From assembly GCF_050483325.1 (NCBI RefSeq), contig NZ_JBCMYF010000001.1, positions 426,776 through 490,775 on the forward strand: 64,000 nucleotides of DNA. Reading direction: 5' to 3'. The notes under the pieces were generated by a model that saw only the letters and a list, made by a program, of their open reading frames with translations, was not told the origin of the DNA and did not search any database. The position numbers and the translations under genes are program-made. Within the stretch, counting starts at the first letter, position 1. Each line of letters starts with the position of its first letter. This stretch comes from Bacillus_P idriensis_A. Its GTDB lineage: Bacteria; Bacillota; Bacilli; Bacillales; Bacillaceae. This document shows positions 23,903 through 33,252 of this stretch, in pieces.

Positions 23903-24837
23903 TATGAATTCATAAACGTTTGAATCGCTTCTCTATTTTCCTCGATATTCAGATCCAGTACAGATCCCGCTCCGTCATATCGTGAATTTTCAAAGCTGCC
24001 GTCGACGGGAATGCGCAATGTTTCTAAATTGGATTTATTCGTAATCATATCTTTTGCAATGAAAATCCCGGTGGACGTATCTACATTGGTATTAATATAA
24101 GGTGTGATGACTCCAGCAAGTTTAGGGAGTTTTGTAACGCCCTCTACAGTAAGCATATCTTTCATTAACAGATTCATCACTTCCTGCTGGCGCCTTACTC
24201 TGCCGAAGTCGCTGTCGGCTCCGCCGCGGTAGCGCACATACCCCAATAAGTGCTCACCGTCAAGCTTTTGCAGTCCAGGTTCAATCGTTACGCCGATTTT
24301 TTCTGACATTTGGTGCCGGACATTTATTTCTACGCCTTCTGGAAAGGCTGTATTGATCATGCTTTCAAAACCTTTGAAGTCAATGATTGCATAATGCTGA
24401 ATATCGATATCAAAGTTATGCTTGATGGTTTCGCGCAGGAGATCAGGACCGCCGATGGCAAATGCGGCATTTATTTTATTCTGGCCGTGCCCGGGAATTT
24501 CCACATAGGAATCCCGCATGATCGAAAGAAGTTTTGGTTTATTGGTTTTTTCATTGTATTGAGCAATCATGATTGTATCTGTGCGGGGATGTTTTTCTCC
24601 TCTTGAATCACTGCCAAGCACTAGAATATTTGTGTTTCCATTTTCATCTTTTTGGCCGTTAAAAGTATATTCTTTCTTTTTTATGCTGGATTCTGCTGCT
24701 GTTTTATTTACGCCTGAGAGAAATTGATCATAGGCAAACCAGCTAAGTCCCGCAAAGAGAAGAGTGATGATGGTGAAAAAGATCAGGACTCTCTTTTTGC
24801 CGCTTTTTTTCTTTTGCAGATGTTTATCTGAACGCAT
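23902..24837 (-). CDS. LytR-CpsA-Psr (LCP) family wall-polymer ligase
   Basis: A 311-residue type II membrane protein: basic start, TM about 17-36, then the extracellular LCP domain with LGSDSRGE, TDTIMIAQ, LSIMRDSYVEIPG, NAAFAIGG and YVRYRGGADSDFGRVRRQQ. The Arg and Asp residues of these motifs bind the polyprenyl-pyrophosphate. The family attaches teichoic acids or other polymers to peptidoglycan. B. subtilis has three (TagT, TagU, TagV), and I cannot say which this matches. It overlaps the terminator at its end. Confidence 0.9.
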   Translation of the reverse strand: MRSDKHLQKKKSGKKRVLIFFTIITLLFAGLSWFAYDQFLSGVNKTAAESSIKKKEYTFNGQKDENGNTNILVLGSDSRGEKHPRTDTIMIAQYNEKTNKPKLLSIMRDSYVEIPGHGQNKINAAFAIGGPDLLRETIKHNFDIDIQHYAIIDFKGFESMINTAFPEGVEINVRHQMSEKIGVTIEPGLQKLDGEHLLGYVRYRGGADSDFGRVRRQQEVMNLLMKDMLTVEGVTKLPKLAGVITPYINTNVDTSTGIFIAKDMITNKSNLETLRIPVDGSFENSRYDGAGSVLDLNIEENREAIQTFMNS

Positions 24838-25044
24838 AGGAAACCCTCATTTCTAAAAACATTGGAACTGACTGGAACTGACTACTAGTATACTTGCTTT
24901 TACTGGATATGTGGGATGTTAGATTTTGGAATTGACGGAATGGAAATCTTTTAAAGCTCAGGTGTTCTATTGTAAAGGATTTCATAGCGGCTGAACAGAG
25001 GAAATTGATGCAGGATCATGCGGAATCGTATGAATTCGATTCTT

Positions 25045-25081
25045 TTTTACTTTTCTTAACAAAACTTAATAATCCTTTACC
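25045..25081 (+). promoter_or_regulatory. Possible PhoP box upstream of the nucleotidase gene
   Basis: Four hexamers in a row fit the TT(A/T/C)A(C/T)A pattern with 4-5 base gaps: TTTTAC (25045), TTAACA (25056), TTAATA (25066), TTTACC (25076). They lie about 65-100 bp before the nucleotidase start. Confidence 0.4.
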
Positions 25082-25145
25082 TGAACTTTAGATGCCCTTC
25101 ATTTTGGCGTGCTACGTTAGAACCATCTAAAGGAGGGAAGCAGAT

Positions 25146-26693
25146 TTGAAGCATACTGTAAAAATGGCATCCATGTTCTTTTTAGGCGTGTTTATCCTTT
25201 TTCTTGCATCTGTTTATGGCGGGAGTCAGGGACGCGCCGGTACAGGTGAAAATCAGCTTTCGGAGATTCATTTGCTTGGCTTGAACGATTTGCATGGGCA
25301 GCTGAATACGCATTCTGTCCTTTCTGGAAAAAAAGTTGGCGGTGCAGAATATCTATCTGCTCATGTAAACAGACTTAGACAGGAACACGAACACACGATG
25401 CTTGTCCATGCAGGCGATATGACAGGCGGAAGTCCTCCCATTTCTTCTCTTTTTCAAGATGAACCGACCGCAGAATTCTTAAATCAGCTCCGTGTCGATG
25501 TCGGCACTCCAGGAAACCACGAATTTGACCAGGGAGCAGACGAACTCATGAGGCTTGTAAGCGGCGGATTCCATCCTAAAACAGGTTTCTTTAAAGGCAC
25601 TCATTTCGAATATATTTCAGCAAATGTCATCCGTAAAAAAACAGGGAAACCGATGTTTCCCGCGTATTCCATCAAAGAAATAGATGGCGTCAGAATTGGG
25701 TTTATTGGTGTTGTCACGACTGAAACAAATCAATTTCTTCTGCCTGAAAATCAAGAACAGGTTGAAATCATTGATGAAACAGAAGCGATCAATCATACAG
25801 TTGAACAATTAAATAAAAAAGGGGTAAAATCAATCGTTGTTTTAGCACATGTGGGAGTGAATTCAGATGAAAACGGGGAGAATGCGGGCGAAGCTTTAAC
25901 CGATATGGCGCCAAACATCAGTGATGAAGTCGATGTGATCTTCGGCGCGCACAGCCATCAGCATGCCAACACGGTTGTAGATAATAAGCTGCTCGTTCAA
26001 AGCTACTCGTACGGTAAAGCTCTATCAGACGTGACACTTACGATTGACCGCAAAAAGGAAGAGATCGTTCAAAAAGAGGCTGAAATTGTCTTTACGGACC
26101 ACAATACCGTCAAACCCGACCAATCCGCTCTTCAGCTGATTAAGAAATATGAGGAAAGGATTGGAGATGAATATAGTACTCCCGTTGGCAGTCTTTCTCA
26201 AAATCTTTCCAGAAAGAAGAATGATCAGGGTGAATCTCCTTTAGCAGGCTTCATAGCAGGCGCTCTGAATAAAGAAATGGATACAGAGATATCCATGGTC
26301 CATCATGGCGGAATACGTGAGAGTTTAAAAGCAGGAGAGATAACAAAGCAGCAGGCAATCGCGGCTCTTCCTTTTCATCATTACGCAGTGAAGGTATCAA
26401 TGACCGGAAAAGAATTAAAAAACATCCTTGAACAGCAGTGGGCCCTGAAAAATGAAAATTTACTTCAAATAGAGGGAATCACCTATTCCATCAATCGAAA
26501 TGCGGCCCTCGGGCAAAAAATCAGCGATATAAAAAACAATCGGGGAGAATGGATTCAGGACCACAGCACGTATACCGTCTCAACAAGCAACTACCTTGCT
26601 TCAGGCGGTGACGGATTTAAAGAGTTTAAACAGACAGAACTGATTAAAAATGGACCTGAATTAGTAGATGTACTAACGGGTAATCTTGAGTAA
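25146..26693 (+). CDS. Secreted 5'-nucleotidase / cyclic phosphodiesterase
   Basis: A 515-residue exported metallophosphatase (UshA/YfkN-type). Signal peptide about 1-25. The calcineurin-like domain has LNDLHGQL, HAGDMTGG, GNHEFD and GAHSHQH, which bind two metals. The C-terminal 5'-nucleotidase domain contains MVHHGGIRESL and SNYLASGGDGF for substrate stacking. It would strip phosphate from external nucleotides, so control by the PHO box candidate upstream is sensible. TTG start after a strong AAGGAGGG. No sortase anchor is present, so it is secreted or retained by an uncleaved signal. Confidence 0.92.
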   Translation: MKHTVKMASMFFLGVFILFLASVYGGSQGRAGTGENQLSEIHLLGLNDLHGQLNTHSVLSGKKVGGAEYLSAHVNRLRQEHEHTMLVHAGDMTGGSPPISSLFQDEPTAEFLNQLRVDVGTPGNHEFDQGADELMRLVSGGFHPKTGFFKGTHFEYISANVIRKKTGKPMFPAYSIKEIDGVRIGFIGVVTTETNQFLLPENQEQVEIIDETEAINHTVEQLNKKGVKSIVVLAHVGVNSDENGENAGEALTDMAPNISDEVDVIFGAHSHQHANTVVDNKLLVQSYSYGKALSDVTLTIDRKKEEIVQKEAEIVFTDHNTVKPDQSALQLIKKYEERIGDEYSTPVGSLSQNLSRKKNDQGESPLAGFIAGALNKEMDTEISMVHHGGIRESLKAGEITKQQAIAALPFHHYAVKVSMTGKELKNILEQQWALKNENLLQIEGITYSINRNAALGQKISDIKNNRGEWIQDHSTYTVSTSNYLASGGDGFKEFKQTELIKNGPELVDVLTGNLE

Positions 26694-26705
26694 GATTTGA
26701 CAATA

Positions 26706-26737
26706 AAAGCCGAAGCAATCTATGCGCTTCGGCTTAT
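26706..26737. terminator. Terminator of the nucleotidase gene
   Basis: AAGCCGAAGC / GCTTCGGCTT stem with short T run; it may also serve the converging gene. Confidence 0.75.
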
Positions 26738-26751
26738 TTGCAAAGAATGAC

Positions 26752-27087
26752 TCAATCCTGTCCATATCCTGCATCTTTATCCGGATGTGTAAAAGGAAAG
26801 CCCTCGGGCTTTTTTTTGCTTTCAATCAGCTCGCGATTCTCACTCGTATTCCAGCCGATATCGTTTGTTGGGTGAACCCATTGATCGCCTGCCATAATTG
26901 CAGGATCGATTTCATCACTCCATTTGTTTAAGGGAGATTGTTTGGAGTCATAAAAACTGTCTCCAATGACAACACCATGCTCGTTAATGAAAGGCTTTTG
27001 CATGCTGATTCCTGTGCCTTTCCAAGACGGAGCACTGGCTTGATGTGGAAGGGTATCGCCTAAAGAGTACTCATCTTTTTTGGTCAT
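26752..27087 (-). CDS. DUF3905 family protein
   Basis: A 111-residue soluble protein of unknown role. The motifs GDTLPHQASAPSWKGTGI, FINEHGVVIGDSFYDS and DPAIMAGDQWVHPTNDIGWN are the conserved blocks I associate with DUF3905, found in spore-forming Bacillaceae. The start is ATG behind GGAGGTGA; five codons earlier the frame is still open. It converges with the nucleotidase gene and is divergent from the small gene at 27178. Confidence 0.8.
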   Translation of the reverse strand: MTKKDEYSLGDTLPHQASAPSWKGTGISMQKPFINEHGVVIGDSFYDSKQSPLNKWSDEIDPAIMAGDQWVHPTNDIGWNTSENRELIESKKKPEGFPFTHPDKDAGYGQD

Positions 27088-27177
27088 CCTGTTCACCTCC
27101 ATTTTTAGTATGTTCTTTTAAAAGCCCGGATATGAAAGAATGCCTCTGGCTATGCTAGTAAAAAAGGAGTGATCATC

Positions 27178-27315
27178 ATGAATCAGGAATTTCCAGTCGC
27201 CATGCTTAGAGATGAGTACTTGGAAAAAGTGAAGAAAATGGAAAATGAACTTCGCACTGAAACAGGCGAAGAAATCGTTCTCATCGCTTATCAGCACAAA
27301 CAAGACCATAAATGA
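27178..27315 (+). CDS. Small conserved-looking protein, 45 residues
   Basis: Translation MNQEFPVAMLRDEYLEKVKK continues to a 45-residue protein that is acidic at the centre (MENELRTETGEEIVLIAYQ). A strong AAAAAAGGAGTGATC ribosome site precedes the ATG. No membrane or signal segment. The family is not recognised; the N-terminal amphipathic helix could be a protein-binding tail. First of three small genes in a row, with the palindrome at 27353 between it and the next two. Confidence 0.65.
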   Translation: MNQEFPVAMLRDEYLEKVKKMENELRTETGEEIVLIAYQHKQDHK

Positions 27316-27352
27316 CTCGTTTTCCCTCTCATAAGATGAAACGTATGACTCA

Positions 27353-27366
27353 CACTATATATAGTG
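27353..27366 (+). promoter_or_regulatory. 14-bp perfect palindrome, candidate operator
   Basis: CACTATATATAGTG, 35 bp upstream of the two-gene unit at 27402-27754. The partial repeat CTCACA flanks it on both sides. No T run follows, so it is not a terminator. Confidence 0.4.
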
Positions 27367-27401
27367 AGGAATTCTCACACATCTGATGAGGGGGATTTTT
27401 T

Positions 27402-27578
27402 ATGAAAAGAAAAACTGCAAGAGATCAAGCGCTGAAAAACAATTTTACACCGAAGGAAAGCCTGCCTGATACAGAATTCTCAAGCGAAGCTGTATACAGT
27501 CAGGAAAATCCGGCTAAAGGTGCAAACCGCAACAGCAAAAATGGAAGCAAAGGACGCTCTGGAGGATCCTTTTCATGA
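27402..27578 (+). CDS. Small basic Ser/Asn-rich protein, 58 residues
   Basis: A hydrophilic 58-residue protein (start MKRKTARDQALKNNF, end NSKNGSKGRSGGSFS), with Lys/Arg at both ends and no hydrophobic core. The composition is like small spore-associated proteins, but I recognise no family. GAGGGGG precedes the ATG. Its stop overlaps the next start (ATGA), so both are translated from one message. Confidence 0.6.
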   Translation: MKRKTARDQALKNNFTPKESLPDTEFSSEAVYSQENPAKGANRNSKNGSKGRSGGSFS

Positions 27579-27754
27579 CAAAAAAATCAAACAAAAGCGC
27601 TCACAGCGAACAGCATAAAAAGCCGATGGAGCCAAGTCTGCTTGAAGAAGAGTTCGGTACCGAAATGGGCGATTTCAACTCAGCCAAATTTATAGATGCA
27701 TTTGCAGAGAAAAAAGCAAAGGCATGTAATAAAAACGACAAGCAAGAGAGTTAA
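27575..27754 (+). CDS. Small hydrophilic protein, 59 residues
   Basis: Coupled to the preceding gene by a four-base overlap. Basic N-terminus (MTKKSNKSAHSEQHKK), acidic middle (LLEEEFGTEMGDFN), then a helix rich in Ala/Lys. No membrane segment. Not recognised. Together with its partner it may be a sporulation-period protein pair, which is inference from composition only. Confidence 0.6.
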   Translation: MTKKSNKSAHSEQHKKPMEPSLLEEEFGTEMGDFNSAKFIDAFAEKKAKACNKNDKQES

Positions 27755-27761
27755 GGAAAAA

Positions 27762-27808
27762 AGAAAAGCGGAACCGCAGATGCTTTAAGCATCTGATTCC
27801 GCTTTTCG
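27762..27808. terminator. Terminator with two-part stem
   Basis: GAAAAGCGGAA / TTCCGCTTTTC outer stem enclosing CAGATGCT / AGCATCTG. Shared by the small-gene operon and the converging radical-SAM gene. Confidence 0.85.
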
Positions 27809-27810
27809 TG

Positions 27811-29577
27811 TTAACTAACTTTATCTTCAAGTTTTCGTTCTGTCACAGCGTAAGGAGTCGTCTTCATCGTGATTGGATCGTAATGGACAAGGACAATGCT
27901 CTCACCCATAATCAGTTTGCCTGTTCTTAAATAGGCATCAAGCTGGAAAGGCACTTTATCCAGCACCGTATGCTTGTATAAATCTTTTTCAGCGAATGCT
28001 TTCCGTTCAAACTCTTCGCCAAGCAGGCCAGGGTTTGAGAGAATGGTTTGATAGAGCTTGCTTCTTTCTGTTTTCGACAGCATATCATCCCACCAAGGCT
28101 TGCGTGGTTTATGCTTTTGTGAAGACAGGTAATCAAACTTCATAAATCCTTCTGCAACGGCAGCCTGATCATGATAATGAGCGGCCAGGAAGGTATAAAG
28201 CCTTTTAAATAAGTCTTCAAGCTGATGTCCGATTCGGACCCAGCCCTGTTCATCCCAATACGTTCCGAATGCCTGGAAGAAGTCAAACGGAGTATCAAAA
28301 ACCTCTTTAATTAAATATTCAATCGTTGCATCCATTCGATGGTCGTTCCAATACTTCTCTAAAACATCCTCAACCTGTTTGATCTTCACAATGTCCTCAA
28401 ACGGAAGAACATTGTTTTTCAAAATCTCATATGGCGAGTGATCCATATAGACATAGTCATGATCAGCAGCCCGCAGGCGCAAGCCAGTTCCGCGCAGCAT
28501 TTTCAGAAAACCGAGCTGCATTTCTTCAGGACGCATTTCAAACACATCATTAAAGGTTTTACGGAATGACGTGTAATCTTCTTCAGGAAGACCTGCAATT
28601 AAATCCAGATGCTGATCAATTTTTCCGCCTTCTTTTACCATTGTAACGGTACGAGTCAGTTTGCTGAAGTTCTGGCGTCTCATCACAAGATCATTTGTGG
28701 CGTCATTTGTAGACTGTACCCCGATTTCAAAACGGAACAATCCTTTAGGAGCATTATCGTTTAAAAATTGAATGACCTCAGGACGCATGATGTCAGCCGT
28801 TATTTCAAACTGAAACACCGTTCCCGGCAGATGCTCATCAATTAAAAATTGGAACATCTCCATTGCATAGCTTCTGCTGATATTAAACGTTCGGTCTACA
28901 AATTTAATCGTTTTTGCGCCGTTTTTCATCAAGTAGCGAATGTCATCTTTTACTTTTTCGCGGTCAAAATAACGCACACCCACTTCGATCGATGAAAGAC
29001 AGAACTGACAGCTGAACGGACAGCCTCTGCTCGTTTCAATATAAGTAACGCGCTTTGAGAGATGGGGAATATCTTCTTCGAAACGGAAGGGAGAGGCGAG
29101 TTCAGCCAGATTGATTTTATTTCGCTGCGGATTAATGATGATGCTGCCATTCTCCCGATAGGCAATACCGCTCACGTTTTTGAAGTTTTTTTCGGCCTGA
29201 AGCTCTTTTAGAAACTGTTTAAACGTTTCTTCACCTTCACCGATGACGATGTGATCAACCTCGGGAATCTGTTCCATCCATTCTCTTGTATCATACGTCA
29301 CTTCTGGACCGCCAAGCATAATGATCAGCGATGGATTTATCTTTTTCATCATTTTAATAATCTTGATTGTTTCTTCAATGTTCCATATATAGCAGCTGAA
29401 ACCGACAACATCAGGCTGCATGCGGAAAAGATCTGTTACGACATTCATAGCAGGGTCTTTAATCGTATATTCAGCAAGCGTCACATCGAATTCAGGCTGT
29501 GCATGTGCTTTTAGACAGCGGAGGGCAAGACTGGTATGGATATATTTTGCATTTAATGTACTTAGTACAACTTTCAT
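27811..29577 (-). CDS. B12-binding-domain radical SAM protein with DUF4080
   Basis: A 588-residue enzyme. The N-terminal cobalamin-binding-like domain (residues 1-140: STLNAKYIHTSLALRCL, LGGPEVTYD, GEGEETF) is followed by a radical SAM domain with the CxxxCxxC cluster motif in RGCPFSCQFCLSS, and a C-terminal DUF4080 region. The N-terminal domain lacks an obvious DxHxxG motif for histidine-on cobalamin. The family occurs widely in Firmicutes with no agreed substrate. Monocistronic on the minus strand. Confidence 0.88.
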   Translation of the reverse strand: MKVVLSTLNAKYIHTSLALRCLKAHAQPEFDVTLAEYTIKDPAMNVVTDLFRMQPDVVGFSCYIWNIEETIKIIKMMKKINPSLIIMLGGPEVTYDTREWMEQIPEVDHIVIGEGEETFKQFLKELQAEKNFKNVSGIAYRENGSIIINPQRNKINLAELASPFRFEEDIPHLSKRVTYIETSRGCPFSCQFCLSSIEVGVRYFDREKVKDDIRYLMKNGAKTIKFVDRTFNISRSYAMEMFQFLIDEHLPGTVFQFEITADIMRPEVIQFLNDNAPKGLFRFEIGVQSTNDATNDLVMRRQNFSKLTRTVTMVKEGGKIDQHLDLIAGLPEEDYTSFRKTFNDVFEMRPEEMQLGFLKMLRGTGLRLRAADHDYVYMDHSPYEILKNNVLPFEDIVKIKQVEDVLEKYWNDHRMDATIEYLIKEVFDTPFDFFQAFGTYWDEQGWVRIGHQLEDLFKRLYTFLAAHYHDQAAVAEGFMKFDYLSSQKHKPRKPWWDDMLSKTERSKLYQTILSNPGLLGEEFERKAFAEKDLYKHTVLDKVPFQLDAYLRTGKLIMGESIVLVHYDPITMKTTPYAVTERKLEDKVS

Positions 29578-29660
29578 TTAAAACACCACTTCTACCTTAA
29601 TTTTTGAATCAATCTATTCTATCACATTTTACCCATAAAGAAAGGAGAGTAAAAAACATG

Positions 29661-29692
29661 GAAAAAACCATCACCTGTGATGGGGTGATGGT
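29661..29692 (-). terminator. Terminator of the acyltransferase gene
   Basis: Read on the minus strand, AACCATCACC / GGTGATGGTT followed by a T run, seven bases past the acyltransferase stop. Confidence 0.8.
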
Positions 29693-29698
29693 TAGTTT

Positions 29699-30745
29699 CT
29701 ATCTGTATTGCACCTTTTCTTCCCGGTTTTTAAAGTATTTCTTTAAATTTGTAGCCTTCAGTTCAATAATCGGCTGTGTCACCGTTTTGACAAAGTTTGT
29801 TGATAAGATAAATGTTAACAGAATGGACAGGAGAATAATCAGAGTGACGCTCTGATAATCCTTAAGCCAATCAAGAGCCTCGCTGTTTCTGAACGATTTG
29901 ACAATGAAACCGTGCAGCAGATAAACATAGAATGTTCTTGTTCCCCAATGAGTGAAGAAAAAGTTTCTCTTCGGTATCAGGGACAGAAAGCTGAACGTCA
30001 GAATAAATGTCAGACTGTAGAATCCTAATCGGATAAATGCATCTGCCGCATCTGCATTGCTTACTGCAGAATATGGCTTCGAGCCAAACAGCCATTCATA
30101 ATCAAAATCAAGATTGAAATAGGCAATAAACGTTATAAGCAATAATGCAATGGATGCCAAACGAACCTTCGCCGTCGTTAATTTCTTGAAATGTGATTTA
30201 TCAAGGTAGAACCCAGCTAAAAAGAGCGGGAAGAACACAAATGTTCTTGAAACACTCAAGTAATTGCTGGCTGAATCAACATAGCCGATCGCTACCCCTA
30301 GTCCGATTGCAATCAGCATCGCAAGCCGCTTATCAAGCTTAGTGTAAGCAAATAAGAACAGATTCCAAAAGAATAAACTCATAAGGAACCACAGCGACCA
30401 GTGCGGATCTAATGGATCAACAGCAAGTGTGTTTCCGGATTCCACCAGGAAGTAATACACAGAGTAAATCCCTTGAAAAATCAAATAAGGGATGATCAGT
30501 TTTTTAAAGATTTTCTGTACATAGCCCTTTTTGTTGTATCCTTTGGCAAAGAACCCTGAAATCAAAATAAAGGCCGGCATATGAAAGGTATATACAAACT
30601 TATAAACATTCAGCATAAATTCATTATTATCAATAAATGAGCGAATCACATGACCAAACACAACAAGTATGATCAGAATAAACTTCGCATTATCGAAATA
30701 GCTCTCACGATTTTTCACACAATCACCCATTTTCACAGAAGTCAT
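29699..30745 (-). CDS. ykrP: Membrane acyltransferase, YkrP-like
   Basis: A 348-residue protein with about ten hydrophobic segments, of the acyltransferase-3 (OafA/NolL) type. The N-terminal YFDNAKFILIILVVFGHVI contains the conserved Asp and the His near the first helix; a later FHMPAFILISGFFAKGY is the second motif. Such proteins move acyl groups onto extracellular sugars. Start M11 of the open frame follows GGGAG. The place before kinE matches B. subtilis ykrP. The acceptor is unknown. Confidence 0.85.
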   Translation of the reverse strand: MTSVKMGDCVKNRESYFDNAKFILIILVVFGHVIRSFIDNNEFMLNVYKFVYTFHMPAFILISGFFAKGYNKKGYVQKIFKKLIIPYLIFQGIYSVYYFLVESGNTLAVDPLDPHWSLWFLMSLFFWNLFLFAYTKLDKRLAMLIAIGLGVAIGYVDSASNYLSVSRTFVFFPLFLAGFYLDKSHFKKLTTAKVRLASIALLLITFIAYFNLDFDYEWLFGSKPYSAVSNADAADAFIRLGFYSLTFILTFSFLSLIPKRNFFFTHWGTRTFYVYLLHGFIVKSFRNSEALDWLKDYQSVTLIILLSILLTFILSTNFVKTVTQPIIELKATNLKKYFKNREEKVQYR

Positions 30746-31054
30746 CAGAGGCTCCCGAGTATAGTTTCCCCACAAGCAGTCTTTGTTACCCTTTTACCCA
30801 TCTTACAAAGAGTTTAAAACAGCCAGATTGGAATATAAGCCATTTTAAAAGGATTGTAAAGAACATGTAAGATAGATGTAAAATATTTAAATATTTGCAT
30901 TTTTTGTCTGAATGGAACTGTTTGTGTAGGTACTATGGAGTAAAATTGTCACTAAACAGAAAATGATGAAGGACAATTCATTTTCATGTTGAATTTAAAC
31001 ATGTTGAATTTAAAAAGGATGAAAATTTGCCCGGCGGCAAGGAGCGAAAATAGC

Positions 31055-33241
31055 ATGAGCAAAGTTATCAATAAATGTGAAATCACATCACTGCAGGAAC
31101 AGATTAAGTTGCTGGAAATGGAAAACAAACGCCTGCTGGAAAACAGCCGTCAACATGAAATCGTCTTTGAGAGTGCTATGGAAGCCATCATTATCATTGA
31201 TGAGTCCTTTCATTTTATAGATTGCAATAAATCAGCCTGCCACCTTTTTCAACTGACAAAAAAAGAAATGCAGAAGCGGAAAATGTGCGATTTTTTATCC
31301 CTGGTCCCTCATCAGCAGCTTCATAAGCAAGTGGAAGAACTGAGGGATCATGATCAGGCAACAGATGAGCTGATTATTAAACTTGATAATGGACAAGTGA
31401 AATTCGTCGAGATCTCCATTCAGAAAAATGCCCTTGGAACGAAGCATTTAGCGTTGATGCGCGATATTTCCTCTAATAAAATGCTTGAGCGGGAACGGAC
31501 AATTAATGAACAGCTCTTTAAAGATCTTTTTCACCGGGCTGTGGACGGCATTGTGATATTTGACGGCAGCGGCCAGTTTATCGATGCAAACGGTTCGTTC
31601 TGTCAGAACTTTGAAATTGATAAAAGCAAATTGAGTTCATTTAAACTGGATGATTTTATAGAAGGGGAAAATCAGTTTAAACTTGATAAGCTTTGGTCGA
31701 TCCTGAATGAGGGAGGCCGTGCTAAAGGCGAAATGCCTGTTCTTCTTATGTCAGGAAGAAAAAAAGTGTTTGAATTCACCTCAACATCAAATGTGCTGAG
31801 CGGATTTAATATGGCGATTATGAGGGATATTACCGATAAACGGAATATGGAAATGAAGCTCTTTAAGAGCGAGGAACGCTTCAGGGAGATTTTTGAGAAT
31901 GCAATCGATGCCATTATCATCTGGAACAATGACGGCAGAATCATCAGTGCCAATCAGTCTGCCTGCCGGACCTTTGAATTGTCGATAGAAAATTTGATCA
32001 GCAGCAGCATTTACGATTTTATGGACTTAAGCGATCTGAAGTTCAGAGCGGCAAAAAAAGAATATGTGAGGAAAGGCGCCATCCGGGAGGAATTATTGTT
32101 TTACATGCCAAACGGACAATGCAAACAGCTTGAATTCACATCAAAAATGGACGTGACTGATGGACATCATTTAACGATTCTCAGGAATGTCAGCGATCGT
32201 AAACGCATGGAAAAAGAGCTCCGTGAAAGCGAACAGAAGTTCAGGAAGATTTTTAACGGGGCGATGGACGGCATTGTGCTGATTGATGACAGCTACACGA
32301 TTATTGATGCAAATCCGACAGCAAGTCATATCCTTGAAATTCCGCTTCCTGAGATTCATAAATACAATCTGCACGAGCTGATTTCCTACGACAAAATAGA
32401 AGGGAATTCAATGTATTTTATCGATGAAACAACAGAGGAAATCCCGTTTAAGCTTCAAAATAATAAAGAAAAAATTCTGGAGTTTTCATTAAAGCGAAAC
32501 ATAATTGAAAACATGAACCTTGCGATCTTCCGCGACATTACGGAAAAGAAAGAATTGGAAGAGCGTCTTCGCAAATCAGATACACTGAGTGTCGTCGGTG
32601 AACTCGCAGCCGGAATTGCTCATGAAATCCGCAATCCGATGACGGCATTAAAGGGATTTATTCAGCTTCTTGAAGCGAATGTCAAAGAAGATTTTTCGAT
32701 GTATTTTAATGTGATAACATCTGAGCTCAGCAGAATTGAATCCATCATTACTGAATTTTTGATCCTTGCAAAGCCCCAGGCGATCTCCTATCAGGAAAAA
32801 GAAGTGGTCACCATTATGAAGGAAACGATTGATTTGCTGAACGCCCAGGCAATCCTTGTGAATGTACAGATCCAATTGAATCATAACGGGTCTGTCCCGC
32901 TTGTTTATTGTGAGCCAAATCAGCTGAAACAAGTATTTATTAATATCTTGAAAAATGCGATTGAAGTGATGCCGAGCGGCGGCACGATTCAGGTAGATAT
33001 GATGATGAAAAATGAAAATGAACTTCTGGTATCCATTATTGATGAAGGATCAGGAATTCCCGAAGATAAAATCAAGCGTCTGGGAGAACCGTTCTATACT
33101 ACAAAAGACAGAGGAACCGGCCTTGGTTTAATGGTCAGCTATAAAATCATTGAAGAGCACTGCGGCAAAGTGGAAGTAGAAAGCAAAGTCGGAAATGGCA
33201 CAGCCTTTCACATCACTCTGCCAATCAAACAAACCATGTGA
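31055..33241 (+). CDS. kinE: Sporulation histidine kinase KinE, four PAS domains
   Basis: A 728-residue soluble kinase without membrane segments: short coiled coil, then four PAS domains (each ending in a GHHL/RDIT-type strand, about 35-150, 155-270, 280-395, 400-510), HisKA with His523 in GIAHEIRNP, and an HATPase with the N, G1 and G2 boxes (NILKNA, DEGSGIP, GTGLGL). It matches KinE by domain count and by place between ykrP and ogt. It feeds phosphate to Spo0F. The start follows AAGGAGCG; an upstream extension of the frame is only a 15-bp tandem repeat (ATGTTGAATTTAAAM-like, 30985-31014). Confidence 0.92.
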   Translation: MSKVINKCEITSLQEQIKLLEMENKRLLENSRQHEIVFESAMEAIIIIDESFHFIDCNKSACHLFQLTKKEMQKRKMCDFLSLVPHQQLHKQVEELRDHDQATDELIIKLDNGQVKFVEISIQKNALGTKHLALMRDISSNKMLERERTINEQLFKDLFHRAVDGIVIFDGSGQFIDANGSFCQNFEIDKSKLSSFKLDDFIEGENQFKLDKLWSILNEGGRAKGEMPVLLMSGRKKVFEFTSTSNVLSGFNMAIMRDITDKRNMEMKLFKSEERFREIFENAIDAIIIWNNDGRIISANQSACRTFELSIENLISSSIYDFMDLSDLKFRAAKKEYVRKGAIREELLFYMPNGQCKQLEFTSKMDVTDGHHLTILRNVSDRKRMEKELRESEQKFRKIFNGAMDGIVLIDDSYTIIDANPTASHILEIPLPEIHKYNLHELISYDKIEGNSMYFIDETTEEIPFKLQNNKEKILEFSLKRNIIENMNLAIFRDITEKKELEERLRKSDTLSVVGELAAGIAHEIRNPMTALKGFIQLLEANVKEDFSMYFNVITSELSRIESIITEFLILAKPQAISYQEKEVVTIMKETIDLLNAQAILVNVQIQLNHNGSVPLVYCEPNQLKQVFINILKNAIEVMPSGGTIQVDMMMKNENELLVSIIDEGSGIPEDKIKRLGEPFYTTKDRGTGLGLMVSYKIIEEHCGKVEVESKVGNGTAFHITLPIKQTM

Positions 33242-33252
33242 GAGGAAATCAT

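Noticed and set aside
29604..29855. 83-codon plus-strand frame next to the acyltransferase gene
   Set aside because: It covers the terminator hairpin and the antisense of the acyltransferase end.
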